64,000 bases of DNA from Erythrobacter sp. (GCA_019739335.1 CP073261.1:310001-374000), one strand, 5' to 3'. Positions 7,942 to 17,269 are shown, counted from the first letter of the stretch. The notes: generated from the sequence alone by a model not told the origin. Made by a program: numbers and translations.

Positions 7942-9125
7942 TCGGGCAGGCCCAGTCCCAGCTCGTCCAGCCGCGCACCCGCCAGCCCGGCCACCAGATG
8001 GGCCTTCAACTTCGGCCCCGGCGGAATGCGCGAGCCGGGAGCCATCAGCAGATCGCGGAACAGCGCGGGCCAGATCGAGCTCGACTGGAACGGCGGAGTG
8101 AAGCCCCAGGTCAGCCACTGGTAGAGTCGCACGTGCTCTTTGCGCAGCGAGACGTATCGGGCGAGCGCGACATCGAGCGTGTCTGCCTGCTCCAGCGCTC
8201 GGGCCAGTCCAAAGGCATCGAGCAGCGCCATATTCGCGCCCTGCCCTAGCTGCGGACTTGCGGCGTGCCAGGCGTCACCCACATGCGCGGTGCGCTCGCC
8301 CGTAGCAGCGGGGCTGGTACGGTGAGCGTAGCGGGCGAAGGTGAGCTGGTGGGGATCGGTCAACTGGTCGCAGACTGCCTCGCACGCGGGCCACAGGCGG
8401 CACACCTCGCTTCGAAATCCCGGCATTCCGGCGGTAAGCCAACCCGGATATTCGTCCCCGCGCAGCGACCAGAAGAAGGCCGCCCTTCCCTCACCGACTG
8501 CCAGCACGCCGACCATGCGATCGGCGCGACGGTATCGCTGTTCGAGCAGGCGCGCATCGAATGCGCCGCCGCCCGGCCAGTCCACCGTCGCCCACAGGGC
8601 GCCGAAGGGCAGTGTCGCCTCCCGGTGCGGCACCAGCGGCGAGCCTACGCCGAGCGCGTCGATCACCAGGTCGTGCGGCGGCGATTGCGTGTCGTCCGCG
8701 AAGGTGAGGTATCGCCCAGCGGGGACACAGGCAGAGCCCGTAACCTCGTGATCCGTGACGATCATCACCCCGCTGGCCTGCACCGCATCGAACAGCGTCC
8801 CGAACAGGCTGGCGCGGTGAATACCGAGACCGAAGGCATCCGGGATTGGCAGGTCGGCATAGGCCGCCTCCAGCACCGCTTCGCCTTCGGTGTTGCGCCC
8901 CAGCAGCGCATCGACGGGCGCGCCCCTAGCGACCACCGCTTCCGCCAATCCCAGAGCGGCGAGTACCGCCATGCCGGTGGGTTGCAGCATCAGCCCGGAA
9001 CCGACCGGGCGCGGTTCGGCGAATCGCTCGTAGAGCGTGACCCGATGCCCCTGCCGCTCCAGCAGCAGCGCGGCAGCCAGTCCGCCGATGCCGCATCCGG
9101 CGATAGCGATGGAAAGGGGACTCAA
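7821..9125 (-). CDS. FAD-dependent monooxygenase (PHBH/UbiH-like)
   Basis: 434 aa. Group A flavoprotein monooxygenase: dinucleotide motif IAGCGIGGLAAALLLE at the N-terminus and the second FAD motif HVGDAWHAASPQLGQGANMALLDA. The DG motif is not canonical (VIDALGVGSPL), so NADPH/FAD binding there may be altered. The substrate is unknown. The natural end of the fold seems to be about [11 protein letters not shown]; the remaining 34 residues are Ser/Ala-rich and are encoded by the antisense strand of the tlpA-like gene, which suggests loss of the original stop. Confidence 0.85.
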   Translation of the reverse strand: MSPLSIAIAGCGIGGLAAALLLERQGHRVTLYERFAEPRPVGSGLMLQPTGMAVLAALGLAEAVVARGAPVDALLGRNTEGEAVLEAAYADLPIPDAFGLGIHRASLFGTLFDAVQASGVMIVTDHEVTGSACVPAGRYLTFADDTQSPPHDLVIDALGVGSPLVPHREATLPFGALWATVDWPGGGAFDARLLEQRYRRADRMVGVLAVGEGRAAFFWSLRGDEYPGWLTAGMPGFRSEVCRLWPACEAVCDQLTDPHQLTFARYAHRTSPAATGERTAHVGDAWHAASPQLGQGANMALLDAFGLARALEQADTLDVALARYVSLRKEHVRLYQWLTWGFTPPFQSSSIWPALFRDLLMAPGSRIPPGPKLKAHLVAGLAGARLDELGLGLPDYSALAAVSAVSASSMTARASSPSHSHAPITRQTSRPSAS

Positions 9126-9169
9126 CGGCTAGGGACCAAGCTCGAAGTAACCCTTCGCTGGCGCTCGGG

Positions 9170-9217
9170 AGTTTCGACTCGAAACCGTCCCCCGGACGGT
9201 TTCGTGCAGTCGAAACT
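9170..9217. repeat. Long imperfect hairpin abutting the tRNA-Val 3' end
   Basis: AGTTTCGACT and CGAAACCGTCC are followed, after CCC, by GGACGGTTTCG and AGTCGAAACT: two nested complementary arms with a 3-base bulge (TGC). The outer arm ends at the first encoded base of the tRNA CCA complement. It could be a transcript terminator or processing hairpin of the minus-strand tRNA (there is no T-run), or a REP-type repeat. Confidence 0.75.
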
Positions 9218-9292
9218 GGTGGGCGGTAACGGGCTCGAACCGCTGACCCTCTCGGTGTAAACGAGATGCTCTACCAACTGAGCTAACCGCCC
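9217..9292 (-). tRNA. tRNA-Val (anticodon TAC)
   Basis: The reverse strand folds into a full cloverleaf: acceptor GGGCGGT with ACCGCCC, D arm beginning GCTCAGTTGGTAGAGC, anticodon stem TCTCG/CGAGA around loop TTTACAC (anticodon TAC), T arm AGCGGTTCGAGCCCGTT, and an encoded CCA (76 nt). Confidence 0.97.
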
Positions 9293-9549
9293 CTGTGCTG
9301 CGAAGCAGCGCAGTTACGCAGGGGAGGCAGCGCGGTCAAGGCAGGATCTTTCGGCCATCTGGTGGGCATTGCAATTTACGCATTCGCCGACGCTGGGATC
9401 GGCTCGCTCTCGCTTTCGGGCCCGCACGGCAAGGGATCCGGCCACGGCAATTATGAGCGCGTGGGGGACTAGGGTATCCCCATTATCCAACGGGTCCCTG
9501 AACGGCTCGTATCCGCAGCGCCGAGGTCCTCGAAGCCTCACCGCTTTAT

Positions 9550-9565
9550 TTCGACTATTGTCGAA
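9550..9565. promoter_or_regulatory. Candidate ArsR operator
   Basis: A perfect inverted repeat TTCGAC-TATT-GTCGAA, 43 bases upstream of the arsR ATG and just upstream of a -35-like TTGACG at 9573. Position and symmetry fit binding by the dimeric ArsR encoded next to it; no binding consensus was tested. Confidence 0.55.
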
Positions 9566-9572
9566 TTATCGC

Positions 9573-9601
9573 TTGACGAGATGGGGGTCTGGGAATATTT
9601 C
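9573..9601 (+). promoter_or_regulatory. Candidate ars promoter, possibly leaderless start
   Basis: TTGACG (9573-9578), a 17-base spacer, and TATTTC (9596-9601). A start site the usual 7-8 bases downstream would fall at or next to the A of the arsR ATG (9609). There is no Shine-Dalgarno before that ATG, so a leaderless message is plausible. The -10 match is weak. Confidence 0.4.
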
Positions 9602-9608
9602 GATTCTT

Positions 9609-9962
9609 ATGGAAATAAAATCATCAGCAGCGGTCGAAGCCCTCGCCGCTCTCGCCCAGGAACACCGCCTGAAGCTGTTCCGGTTGCTCGTTCAGGCCGG
9701 AGAGAACGGTATGGCGGCAGGCGCGATCGCGACGGCGCTCGACGTTCCCAACTCGTCGCTCTCGTTTCATCTCGCCCACCTCGCGCGGGCTGGACTTATC
9801 CAGCAACGTCGGGAGGGGCGTTCACTGATTTACACTGCCGACTATGCGGCCATGAATGCCCTCGTTGGATTTCTCATGGAAAACTGCTGCGGCGGGGAAG
9901 ATTGCGCTTCACCGGCTGACAGCGAGGCCCAGCCATCACAATCGGGAAGGAAAACCGCATGA
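9609..9962 (+). CDS. arsR: ArsR-family arsenic-responsive repressor
   Basis: 117 aa. Winged-helix ArsR/SmtB regulator: EHRLKLFRLLVQAG (helix 2-3 region), LDVPNSSLSFHLAHLARAGL (recognition helix) and RREGRSLIYTADY (wing). The metalloid site is unusual for E. coli-type ArsR: there is no CVC in the DNA-binding helix, but C93, C94 and C99 lie in ENCCGGEDC at the C-terminus. This resembles the Cys95-Cys96-Cys102 site of Acidithiobacillus ferrooxidans ArsR. Such regulators respond to trivalent inorganic and methylated arsenic, fitting the arsI gene that follows with a four-base overlap. Confidence 0.93.
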   Translation: MEIKSSAAVEALAALAQEHRLKLFRLLVQAGENGMAAGAIATALDVPNSSLSFHLAHLARAGLIQQRREGRSLIYTADYAAMNALVGFLMENCCGGEDCASPADSEAQPSQSGRKTA

Positions 9963-10393
9963 AGCGATTGCACGTCCACGTCGGAGTGACCGACATCAGC
10001 CGGTCGATCGGCTTCTACTCCACCCTGTTCGGCACCGGGCCGACCGTGACCAAGCCCGATTACGCCAAGTGGATGCTCGACGATCCGCGGGTGAACTTCG
10101 CGATCTCGGCAAGCAATGTCACCAAGGGTATCGAGCATCTCGGCATCCAGGTGGACGACGGCGAAGAACTGGCCGAAGTCTACGGCCGCCTCAAGTCCGC
10201 TGACCGGCCGGTGATCGAGGAAGGCTGCACGACCTGCTGCTATGCCAGGTCGGAGAAAAGCTGGATCGCCGATCCTGACGGGGTCTTGTGGGAGGCGTTC
10301 CATACCACCGGCGGCTCGACCGTTTACGGGAACACCAGCGATCTCGCTGCTGTCGCAGATAGCGGAACCTGCTGCGGGCAGGTGGCGGCATGA
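9959..10393 (+). CDS. arsI: ArsI C-As lyase / CadI-type VOC dioxygenase
   Basis: 144 aa, vicinal-oxygen-chelate (glyoxalase/extradiol dioxygenase) fold. Candidate Fe(II) ligands are His5 or His7 (LHVHVG), His60 (IEHLG) and Glu112 (LWEAF). The vicinal pair Cys93-Cys94 in CTTCCYARSEKSW matches the arsenic-binding Cys pair of characterised ArsI, which cleaves the C-As bond of methylarsenite and trivalent aromatic arsenicals. Overlaps arsR and arsC by four bases each. It could be annotated CadI; the Cys pair and operon favour ArsI. Confidence 0.88.
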   Translation: MKRLHVHVGVTDISRSIGFYSTLFGTGPTVTKPDYAKWMLDDPRVNFAISASNVTKGIEHLGIQVDDGEELAEVYGRLKSADRPVIEEGCTTCCYARSEKSWIADPDGVLWEAFHTTGGSTVYGNTSDLAAVADSGTCCGQVAA

Positions 10394-10920
10394 GCACTTC
10401 CTACAACGTGCTGTTTCTCTGCACCGGCAATTCGGCCCGATCGGTGCTTGGCGAAGCGCTGATGAACGCCATGGGTGAAGGACGTTTCCGCGCCTACAGC
10501 GCGGGCAGCCAGCCCAAGGGCGAAGTCCATCCGATGACGATCGAGGTGCTCGACAGCTTCGGCTATCCGACCGCCGAGCTGCGCTCGAAGAACTGGCACG
10601 AGTTCACCCAGCCGGGCGCGCCGGAGTTCGATTTCATCTTCACCGTATGCGACAACGCGGCGGGAGAAAGCTGCCCCGTCTGGCCCGGAAAACCCCTCAC
10701 CGCGCACTGGGGTCTGGAAGATCCCGCCGCCGTCGAAGGCGATGGCCAGCGGCAGGCGTTTATTGATGCGCTGGGCTATCTGAAGCGCCGGATCGAGCTG
10801 TTCCTGATGCTCCCCTATGCGAGAATCGACGACATGGCGATGCGCGGAAAGCTGGCGGCGATCGGCCGTGAGCAAGGCGCGAGCACGTTAGCAAAGGACG
10901 CGCAATGGGCAGCGACGTAA
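10390..10920 (+). CDS. arsC: Arsenate reductase, low-molecular-weight phosphatase type
   Basis: 176 aa. Phosphatase loop CTGNSARS with nucleophile Cys11, plus Cys87 and Cys95 in [15 protein letters not shown], the redox relay typical of this arsenate reductase class. Reduces As(V) to As(III) in the cytoplasm, using thioredoxin or glutathione/glutaredoxin. The C-terminal 20 residues are extra relative to short family members. It is followed after 43 bases by the arsenite exporter. Confidence 0.93.
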   Translation: MSTSYNVLFLCTGNSARSVLGEALMNAMGEGRFRAYSAGSQPKGEVHPMTIEVLDSFGYPTAELRSKNWHEFTQPGAPEFDFIFTVCDNAAGESCPVWPGKPLTAHWGLEDPAAVEGDGQRQAFIDALGYLKRRIELFLMLPYARIDDMAMRGKLAAIGREQGASTLAKDAQWAAT

Positions 10921-10963
10921 GCGAAAGTCGCCGGGTGATCCGAAGCCAGTGGGGAATGCCATC

Positions 10964-12040
10964 ATGAGCCAGGCATCCGCAGCCGCTGCACCTGCTGCAT
11001 CCCCGCTCGGCACTTTCGAGCGCTTCCTCTCGCTCTGGGTGATGCTCGCCATCCTTGCGGGCTTGGCCATTGGCCTGCTCGCTCCCGGCACCGTGACCGT
11101 GCTGGCAGACCTTGAATATGCCTCGGTCAACCTAGTGGTTGCGGTGCTGATCTGGGCGATGATCTTCCCGATGATGGTGGGCGTCGATTTCGCCAGCATC
11201 AGGGACATCGGTCGCAAGCCGAAGGGGCTGGTCATCACCCTGGTGATCAACTGGCTGGTCAAGCCCTTCACCATGGCGGCACTCGCGGTCCTGTTCTTCG
11301 ATTACCTCTATGCCGGCTTCATCCCGGCAGACGATGCCCAGCAATACATTGCCGGGCTGATCCTGCTCGGCGCAGCCCCCTGCACCGCGATGGTGTTCGT
11401 CTGGTCGCAGATGACCAGGGGAGATCCCGCCTATACGCTGGTGCAGATCTCCGTGAACGACCTGATCATGATCGTGGCCTTCGCGCCGATTGTCGCCCTG
11501 CTGCTGGGCGTGACCGACATCGTGGTGCCGTGGGAAACGCTGTTGCTGTCGGTCCTGCTCTATGTGGTGATTCCGCTGGTCGCGGGTGCCTTAGTCCGGC
11601 GGCGGGTGATCGCCACGCATGGCGGGGACGCGGCGGCGGTCGATATGTTCACCGCGAAGCTGAAGCCGTGGTCGGTAATCGGGCTGCTGGCCACCGTGGT
11701 GCTGCTGTTTGCATTCCAGGCGAGCATCATCGTCTCCAATCCCCTGCTGATCGCGCTGATCGCCGTCCCGATCATCATCCAGTCCTATGCCATTTTCGCC
11801 GTCGCCTACGCCTGGGCCTTCGCCTGGAAAGTCCCGCATAACATCGCTGCGCCCTGCGCCATGATTGGAACATCGAACTTCTTCGAGTTGGCCGTCGCCG
11901 TGGCGATCGGCCTGTTCGGGCTTTCGAGCGGGGCAGCGCTGGCAACGGTAGTGGGTGTGCTGGTCGAAGTGCCGGTGATGCTCTCGCTCGTTGCTTACGC
12001 CAACCACACGCGCGCCCGCTTTCCGGGAGGAGCGGCATGA
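10964..12040 (+). CDS. acr3: ACR3-family arsenite efflux transporter
   Basis: 358 aa with about ten transmembrane segments. The sequence [16 protein letters not shown] carries the conserved transport Cys of ACR3, and [12 protein letters not shown] and [18 protein letters not shown] are also family features. Exports As(OH)3 across the inner membrane. The ATG at 10964, preceded by GGGGAATG, is preferred over the GTG at 10949. Overlaps arsH by four bases. Confidence 0.93.
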   Translation: MSQASAAAAPAASPLGTFERFLSLWVMLAILAGLAIGLLAPGTVTVLADLEYASVNLVVAVLIWAMIFPMMVGVDFASIRDIGRKPKGLVITLVINWLVKPFTMAALAVLFFDYLYAGFIPADDAQQYIAGLILLGAAPCTAMVFVWSQMTRGDPAYTLVQISVNDLIMIVAFAPIVALLLGVTDIVVPWETLLLSVLLYVVIPLVAGALVRRRVIATHGGDAAAVDMFTAKLKPWSVIGLLATVVLLFAFQASIIVSNPLLIALIAVPIIIQSYAIFAVAYAWAFAWKVPHNIAAPCAMIGTSNFFELAVAVAIGLFGLSSGAALATVVGVLVEVPVMLSLVAYANHTRARFPGGAA

Positions 12041-12795
12041 GTGCTGGACACAGCGGGCAGCGCCTTCGCACGCTTGCCGATGCCGACTACTTGCCTGCGC
12101 TCCAGCCGGAGTATGCCTATCGGCGACCTGCTGTCGGGCTCGGCCCGCTCGATCCGTCGCCGCGCGTGCTGCTGCTATATGGGTCTCTGCGAGAGCGGTC
12201 CTATTCGCGGTTGGCAGTCGAGGAAACGGCGCGCCTGCTGCAATACTTCGGCTGCGAGACCCGCATCTTCGATCCATCCGATCTTCCCTTGCCCGATCAG
12301 GTCAAGGACGATGACCACCCTGCGGTCCGCAAGCTGCGCGAGCATTCGCTATGGTCCGAGGCGCACGTCTGGTGCAGCCCCGAACGCCACGGTCAGATCA
12401 CCGGCATCATGAAAACGCAGATTGACCACCTGCCGCTGGCCTACAAGGGCCTCCGCCCCACACAGGGCCGCGCGCTGGCAGTGATGCAGGTAAGCGCCGG
12501 ATCGCAGAGCTTCAACAGCGTGAACACCTTGCGCATTCTCGGCCGCTGGATGCGCATGTTCACCATCCCCAACCAGTCCTCGGTCGCCAAGGCGTATGAG
12601 GAGTTCGACGAGAACGGACGCATGAAGCCGTCGAGCTACTACGATCGCATCGTGGATGTGGTGGAGGAACTGGTCCGCTTCACCGTGCTACTTCGCCCCC
12701 ACGCCGACCAGCTCGTCGATCGGTATTCGGAGCGCAAGGACAAGGACCAGCCCGTCGAGACGCAGGTCGAGGCGGCCGGACTGGTCCGGGAGTAG
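12037..12795 (+). CDS. arsH: ArsH organoarsenical oxidase (NADPH-flavin oxidoreductase)
   Basis: 252 aa. Flavodoxin-like FMN protein with the phosphate-binding loop [14 protein letters not shown] and the characteristic [19 protein letters not shown]. ArsH oxidises trivalent methyl and aromatic arsenicals to less toxic pentavalent forms. Together with arsI the operon covers two separate routes against organoarsenicals plus arsenate reduction and efflux. Translationally coupled to acr3. Confidence 0.95.
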   Translation: MSAGHSGQRLRTLADADYLPALQPEYAYRRPAVGLGPLDPSPRVLLLYGSLRERSYSRLAVEETARLLQYFGCETRIFDPSDLPLPDQVKDDDHPAVRKLREHSLWSEAHVWCSPERHGQITGIMKTQIDHLPLAYKGLRPTQGRALAVMQVSAGSQSFNSVNTLRILGRWMRMFTIPNQSSVAKAYEEFDENGRMKPSSYYDRIVDVVEELVRFTVLLRPHADQLVDRYSERKDKDQPVETQVEAAGLVRE

Positions 12796-12851
12796 CGCCG
12801 ATCGGTCATAGATTCGTTTTCCCGCAGGCTCGGCGCAGCGAGGAGTCATAA

Positions 12852-14420
12852 ATGAGCCGCAGCAGCCCGCTAGTCGATCGGCAAAGTGACGAAGTCGCCA
12901 TCCCACATGGAGTCCTTATCTTGAAGCATCCATTCATGAAGCTGGCCCTGCCGCTTCTCTTTCTCGTTCCCGGCCCCCTTGCCGCACAGCAAGCGACGGA
13001 TACCGAGACCTATCGCCAGCAGGGCGAAGCGGAACTGGAAGCGCGCCGTGCAGCAGCGAGCCGCCCGGATCGGGCGCGCAATGTGATCATCTTCATTGGC
13101 GACGGGATGGGAGTCTCCACCATCACCGCCGCGCGCATCCTCGCTGGCCAGCAGGCCGGGGTCGATGGCGAGTCCTATATCACCGCCATGGACGAGCTCG
13201 AACACACCGCGATGGTGCGAACCTATTCGCATGACGGGCAGGTCTCCGACAGCGCTCCAACGGCGACAGCAATCCTGGCGGGCGTCAAGACGCGCAACAG
13301 TGTGATCGGCCTGGGACCGGAAGCCGTGGTGGACGACTGCGCTTCGGGAATGGCACACCGGGTGCCGTCGCTGCTGGGCATGGCGCAGGAGGCAGGGCTC
13401 GCTACCGGTATCGTCACGACAACGTCGATCACCCACGCGACCCCGGCCGCAGGTTATGCACACACCCCGCAACGCGACTGGGAGTCCGATGCGCGTATGC
13501 CCGCCGAAGCCTTGGAGCAAGGATGCGTCGATATTGCCCGCCAGCTCGTCGAAGGACCGGTCGGCTCCCGGCTTCAGGTGATTCTGGGCGGCGGTCGCAG
13601 CGCATTCATGTCGGCAACAGTGGCCGATCCCGAATATGCAGACAGGTCCGGTGATCGGCGTGACGGACGCGATCTGGTCGCGCAATGGCAGGCCGCCAAT
13701 CCGCGCGGAACCTTTGCCTGGAACGCCGCGCAGTTGTCCGGCTTCGACGTGGCTGGAAGTGAGAGCCTGCTGGGCCTGTTCGAGCCAGGCCACATGCAAT
13801 ACGAAGCCGACCGGTCGGCAGACCCTGCTGGCGAACCATCGCTGGCCGACATGGTGGAGCTCGCCGTGCGGCGGCTTTCAAACGGCCCCCAAGGGTATGT
13901 CCTGCTGATCGAGGGCGGACGGATCGACCATGCTCATCATGCCGGAAACGCCTATCGCGCCTTGAGCGATGCGGTAGCCATGGACGAAGCCGTCGCCAGG
14001 GTGATGGGCATGGTGGATCTGAACGATACCCTCGTCGTCACCACAGCCGACCATAGCCACACCTTGACCATGAGTGGCTACCCCCAACGCGGCAATTCGA
14101 TCATGGGGACCGTGGCCTTCGGCGAGCCGATCCTTGCGCGCGATGGCATGGCCTACACCACGCTGGCTTATGCCAACGGGCCAGGCTCTCAAGTCGGTCA
14201 GACACGTTCAGACCCGGCCCACGAGGATACCGGGGCGATCGATTACCGGCAGCAGGCTCTTATCCCGCTTTCCAGCGAGACCCATGGCGGTGAGGACGTC
14301 GTGGTGCGGGCCTCCGGTCCGGGCGCGCGCCTCTTCAGCGGCACGTTGGAGCAGCACACGATCTTCTACATCATGCGCGATGCACTGTTTGGGTCGAGGG
14401 AAGCTCGGGCATCAAATTAG
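12852..14420 (+). CDS. Alkaline phosphatase (PhoA superfamily), exported
   Basis: 522 aa. Core motifs: NVIIFIGDGMG (metal-binding Asp), VSDSAPTATAILAGVKT (nucleophile Ser), IEGGRIDHAHHAGN, TTADHSHT and a late ETHGGEDV. The ATG at 12852 has a strong GAGGAG seven bases upstream but puts 28 residues before the signal-like MKLALPLLFLVPGPLAAQ. Starts at TTG 12921 or ATG 12936 would give a normal signal peptide, so the start is open. It sits 56 bases downstream of arsH, suggesting cotranscription with the ars genes, perhaps because arsenate competes with phosphate (inference). Confidence 0.9.
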   Translation: MSRSSPLVDRQSDEVAIPHGVLILKHPFMKLALPLLFLVPGPLAAQQATDTETYRQQGEAELEARRAAASRPDRARNVIIFIGDGMGVSTITAARILAGQQAGVDGESYITAMDELEHTAMVRTYSHDGQVSDSAPTATAILAGVKTRNSVIGLGPEAVVDDCASGMAHRVPSLLGMAQEAGLATGIVTTTSITHATPAAGYAHTPQRDWESDARMPAEALEQGCVDIARQLVEGPVGSRLQVILGGGRSAFMSATVADPEYADRSGDRRDGRDLVAQWQAANPRGTFAWNAAQLSGFDVAGSESLLGLFEPGHMQYEADRSADPAGEPSLADMVELAVRRLSNGPQGYVLLIEGGRIDHAHHAGNAYRALSDAVAMDEAVARVMGMVDLNDTLVVTTADHSHTLTMSGYPQRGNSIMGTVAFGEPILARDGMAYTTLAYANGPGSQVGQTRSDPAHEDTGAIDYRQQALIPLSSETHGGEDVVVRASGPGARLFSGTLEQHTIFYIMRDALFGSREARASN

Positions 14421-14593
14421 GCGGCGTGCGTCGGTGCTTCTCCGGCGCTTGAGGGCGAGCTGGCACATGCATTGGGTCCGCGAACCGGCCCTCCAGCTTG
14501 GATCGGATTTACATAGGTTAATAACATTCCAGTAGTTTCAACAACTTCCGTCGGCTCCCCACCCGTGCGATCTGGAGCCCAGGGAGGGCACTT

Positions 14594-15214
14594 ATGCGCA
14601 TTGTTTGTTCGAGAAGAGTAGTTGATCCGGTTGATGGGGAGTTCTCGCAAGAAGCCGGCCGTCGCAGTGAAATTCGGATTCAAACCGTTCTGCGCGTGGG
14701 TCGCGTGATTGCAGAAGGAGATGAGGGATTGGTACGGGTTCGGAACCTATCCAATCAGGGTGCCCGCCTCCAACTGCAAATTCCCGTGGAAATTGGAGAT
14801 TTGTTGACGCTCGAGCTTTCCGACGACGCGATGATGTCGGGGCGGGTAGTTTGGTCCACGGAAGGCAATTGCGGCCTGGTTTTCGACAAAGAAATCGATT
14901 GCGCTGATTTGCTCGGGCGACTGGCAAGCCAAAGCAAGAGCGGTGCGTGCCGCGCCGTGAGGTTGCCGATTTCCTTGCCAGCAGTGATCCGCAGCGAGCA
15001 AGGGCTGCGCCGAACCGTGGTCGAGGACATCTCCCAACGTGGTATGAAACTCAGGCACGACGATCGCTTTGTAGAGGGCCTGCGCGTCAGTGTTACGCTT
15101 CCTTCAGGCCTCGAGCGTTGCGGGGTAGTGCGCTGGACCAAGAACGACGTTGCGGGCGTTATGCTGCTAGACCCCTTCAGTCCGCAGGAACTTGGATCCG
15201 CCAAGAAGCTCTAG
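14594..15214 (+). CDS. Tandem PilZ-domain protein
   Basis: 206 aa. The first PilZ domain (about 22-100) has RRSEIR and NLSNQGARL, matching RxxxR and (D/N)xSxxG of cyclic-di-GMP binding. The second (about 118-200) has RAVRLP (irregular RxxR) and DISQRGMKL (DxSxxG). The first domain therefore looks binding-competent and the second less certain. No output domain is attached. AGGGAGGG lies five bases before the ATG. Encoded directly upstream of a cyclic-di-GMP synthase/phosphodiesterase gene, so it is a likely receptor of that signal. Confidence 0.85.
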   Translation: MRIVCSRRVVDPVDGEFSQEAGRRSEIRIQTVLRVGRVIAEGDEGLVRVRNLSNQGARLQLQIPVEIGDLLTLELSDDAMMSGRVVWSTEGNCGLVFDKEIDCADLLGRLASQSKSGACRAVRLPISLPAVIRSEQGLRRTVVEDISQRGMKLRHDDRFVEGLRVSVTLPSGLERCGVVRWTKNDVAGVMLLDPFSPQELGSAKKL

Positions 15215-15370
15215 CTGCGCACCTTATGCCTCCGTTTGTGAGGCTGCACCATCTTTTGCGCAGTTATCTAAGCGCTGAGAGACCGAAGATATGGGATTTC
15301 CGAGAATGAAAGCGGCACGGGCCGCGTTCCGTCCAAACGCACTTTCAAGAGAATAGCTGGAGAAAGCTAG

Positions 15371-17269
15371 ATGAATTGTCCGGTGGATTCCCCTGTCCGC
15401 GATGTACCGCACGAGCAGGATACAAGCCTGCGCTCAAGGGCAGAAAAGCGCAGCAATGCGATTGCCGAATACGATATCCTCGACAGCGGCCCTGAGCTAG
15501 AATTCGACAGCATCGTCATGCTTGTCGCCCAGATATTCGGTACGCAATCGGCTGCGATCAGCTTCGTCGATACCGACCGACAGTGGTTCAAGGCCAGGTG
15601 TGGCATAAAGCCAAGCGAAACGCCTATCTCAGCTTCGTTCTGCGCGCATACCATCGAAGTTGACGACATTCTGGTGATCAAAGACGCGCGGGCAGACCCG
15701 CGTTTCGCCACCAACCCGCTCGTCACAACTGAACCGTTCGTAAGGTTCTACGCCGGAGTGCGCATTTTTTCCTCTGACCGCATTCCGATCGCGGCCTTGT
15801 GTGTCTTCGATCCACAGGCCCGCCCGGAAGGGCTGACAAACCTGGAAAGGAGGACGCTAAAAGTTTTAGCCTCACAGGTCGAAGTCCTGCTGGAAATGCG
15901 ACGGTTGGTGATGGAGCGCAATGGTCAGGTCATCGCCCAATCGGCCTTGTCAAAAAGACTAAGACATGTTGCTGAACATGACGAACTGACTGGATTGCCC
16001 AATCGTGGACTGTTCCAGAAGCGGCTAGCGGATGCCATCCGGAAGGCGGACCAAGACGAGAGTCGCGTGGCATTGATGATGGTCGATGTCGACCACTTCA
16101 AGCAGATCAATGACTCGCTGGGTCACGATGTGGGCGATGCTCTCCTGCGCAGCTTTGCCAGAAGACTTCGCTCCACCGTCCGCAAGAGCGATACCGTGGC
16201 AAGGCTTGGGGGAGACGAATTTGGCATCCTGCTTGGCGAGTTCAGTCGAGAAGAGGAGGTCACCGAAATTGTCCAATCGCTCATCAATCGCTTGCACGAA
16301 CCGATCACGCATCGTGGGCGACTGGTTGAATGCAGGGCCAGCATCGGCATTGCCATTTATCCCGACCATTCGGACACTGCCGAAGGCCTGACGAAATGTT
16401 CGGATCTTGCGCTTGGCGAGGCCAAACAGTCGCGCGGTTGTGCCGAAACCTTCAGGCGCGACATGACCGAGGAATTCGAGCTCGAAACCCAGAAGCTCTC
16501 AGTTGCCAGGCGAGCATTGGCGGAAGAAAATGTCATTGCCCATTATCAGCCCAAGATCGACCTCAATTCAGGCACACTCGTCGGCTTTGAAGCATTGGCC
16601 CGATGTAGGAGCAGCGAACGCACACCGATGCTGCCAGAAAGCTTCTTGCCCGCGTTTGAAAACCGCGAGTTGGCCGTCGAAATCAGTCGGCAGATGGTTG
16701 CCAGGGTCCTCGATGACGTTTGCGGGTGGGTCAGTCGTGGAATAAAATTCGGGCATGTCGCCATCAACACCGGTGCTGCCGACTTTCTTTCTGATGATTT
16801 TGCCGAGAGCCTGCTGGCGCAAATCGAGAGGCGCGGATTGAACCCAAGCGTGATCGAGGTGGAGATTACCGAAGGCGTGTTTCTTGGCCGGGGCTCCCAT
16901 CATGTGGCACGTGCTCTTTCCCTTCTGAGCCAGGCCGGCGTGCGCATTGCACTCGATGACTTTGGCACCGGTTACGCCTCGCTTACCCATCTGAGGGAAT
17001 TTCGTGTGGACGTGCTGAAGGTCGATCGAACCTTTGTCGCGGGGATCGGGAAGAATCCGGATGATACGGCAATCGTGCGGGCGCTTATCGGCCTAGGGAA
17101 CAGCCTTGGTATCGAAACTGTGGGCGAAGGTATCGAGACCAACGAGCAGGCCGCATTCATGCGGACGCATGGTTGCGACGTGGGCCAAGGGTACCTTTTC
17201 AGCCCTGCAGAACCCCGCGCAAGAGTTCCCCTCCTCGTTTCGCAGTTTGCGAAAAGGGCAGCCGCATGA
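15371..17269 (+). CDS. GAF-GGDEF-EAL cyclic-di-GMP synthase/phosphodiesterase
   Basis: 632 aa, no membrane segment. The N-terminal GAF-like sensor spans about 25-185 (AISFVDTDRQWFKARCG). The GGDEF domain starts at HDELTGLPNR (about 203). It has an intact GGDEF (about 280) preceded at five residues by RKSD, a canonical RxxD inhibitory site. The EAL domain (about 375-625) retains FEALAR, VAINTG, EVEITEG, LDDFGTGYAS, LKVDR and VGEGIE, the residues needed for phosphodiesterase activity. Both activities may be present. Its stop overlaps the start of the BLUF gene (ATGA). Confidence 0.95.
   Translation: MNCPVDSPVRDVPHEQDTSLRSRAEKRSNAIAEYDILDSGPELEFDSIVMLVAQIFGTQSAAISFVDTDRQWFKARCGIKPSETPISASFCAHTIEVDDILVIKDARADPRFATNPLVTTEPFVRFYAGVRIFSSDRIPIAALCVFDPQARPEGLTNLERRTLKVLASQVEVLLEMRRLVMERNGQVIAQSALSKRLRHVAEHDELTGLPNRGLFQKRLADAIRKADQDESRVALMMVDVDHFKQINDSLGHDVGDALLRSFARRLRSTVRKSDTVARLGGDEFGILLGEFSREEEVTEIVQSLINRLHEPITHRGRLVECRASIGIAIYPDHSDTAEGLTKCSDLALGEAKQSRGCAETFRRDMTEEFELETQKLSVARRALAEENVIAHYQPKIDLNSGTLVGFEALARCRSSERTPMLPESFLPAFENRELAVEISRQMVARVLDDVCGWVSRGIKFGHVAINTGAADFLSDDFAESLLAQIERRGLNPSVIEVEITEGVFLGRGSHHVARALSLLSQAGVRIALDDFGTGYASLTHLREFRVDVLKVDRTFVAGIGKNPDDTAIVRALIGLGNSLGIETVGEGIETNEQAAFMRTHGCDVGQGYLFSPAEPRARVPLLVSQFAKRAAA

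Larger units (their letters stand above)
9293..9608. other. Intergenic region between tRNA-Val and the ars operon
   Basis: 316 bases without a convincing gene. The short open frames here lack ribosome sites and family features. The right-hand 60 bases hold the candidate ars operator and promoter listed separately. Confidence 0.6.
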
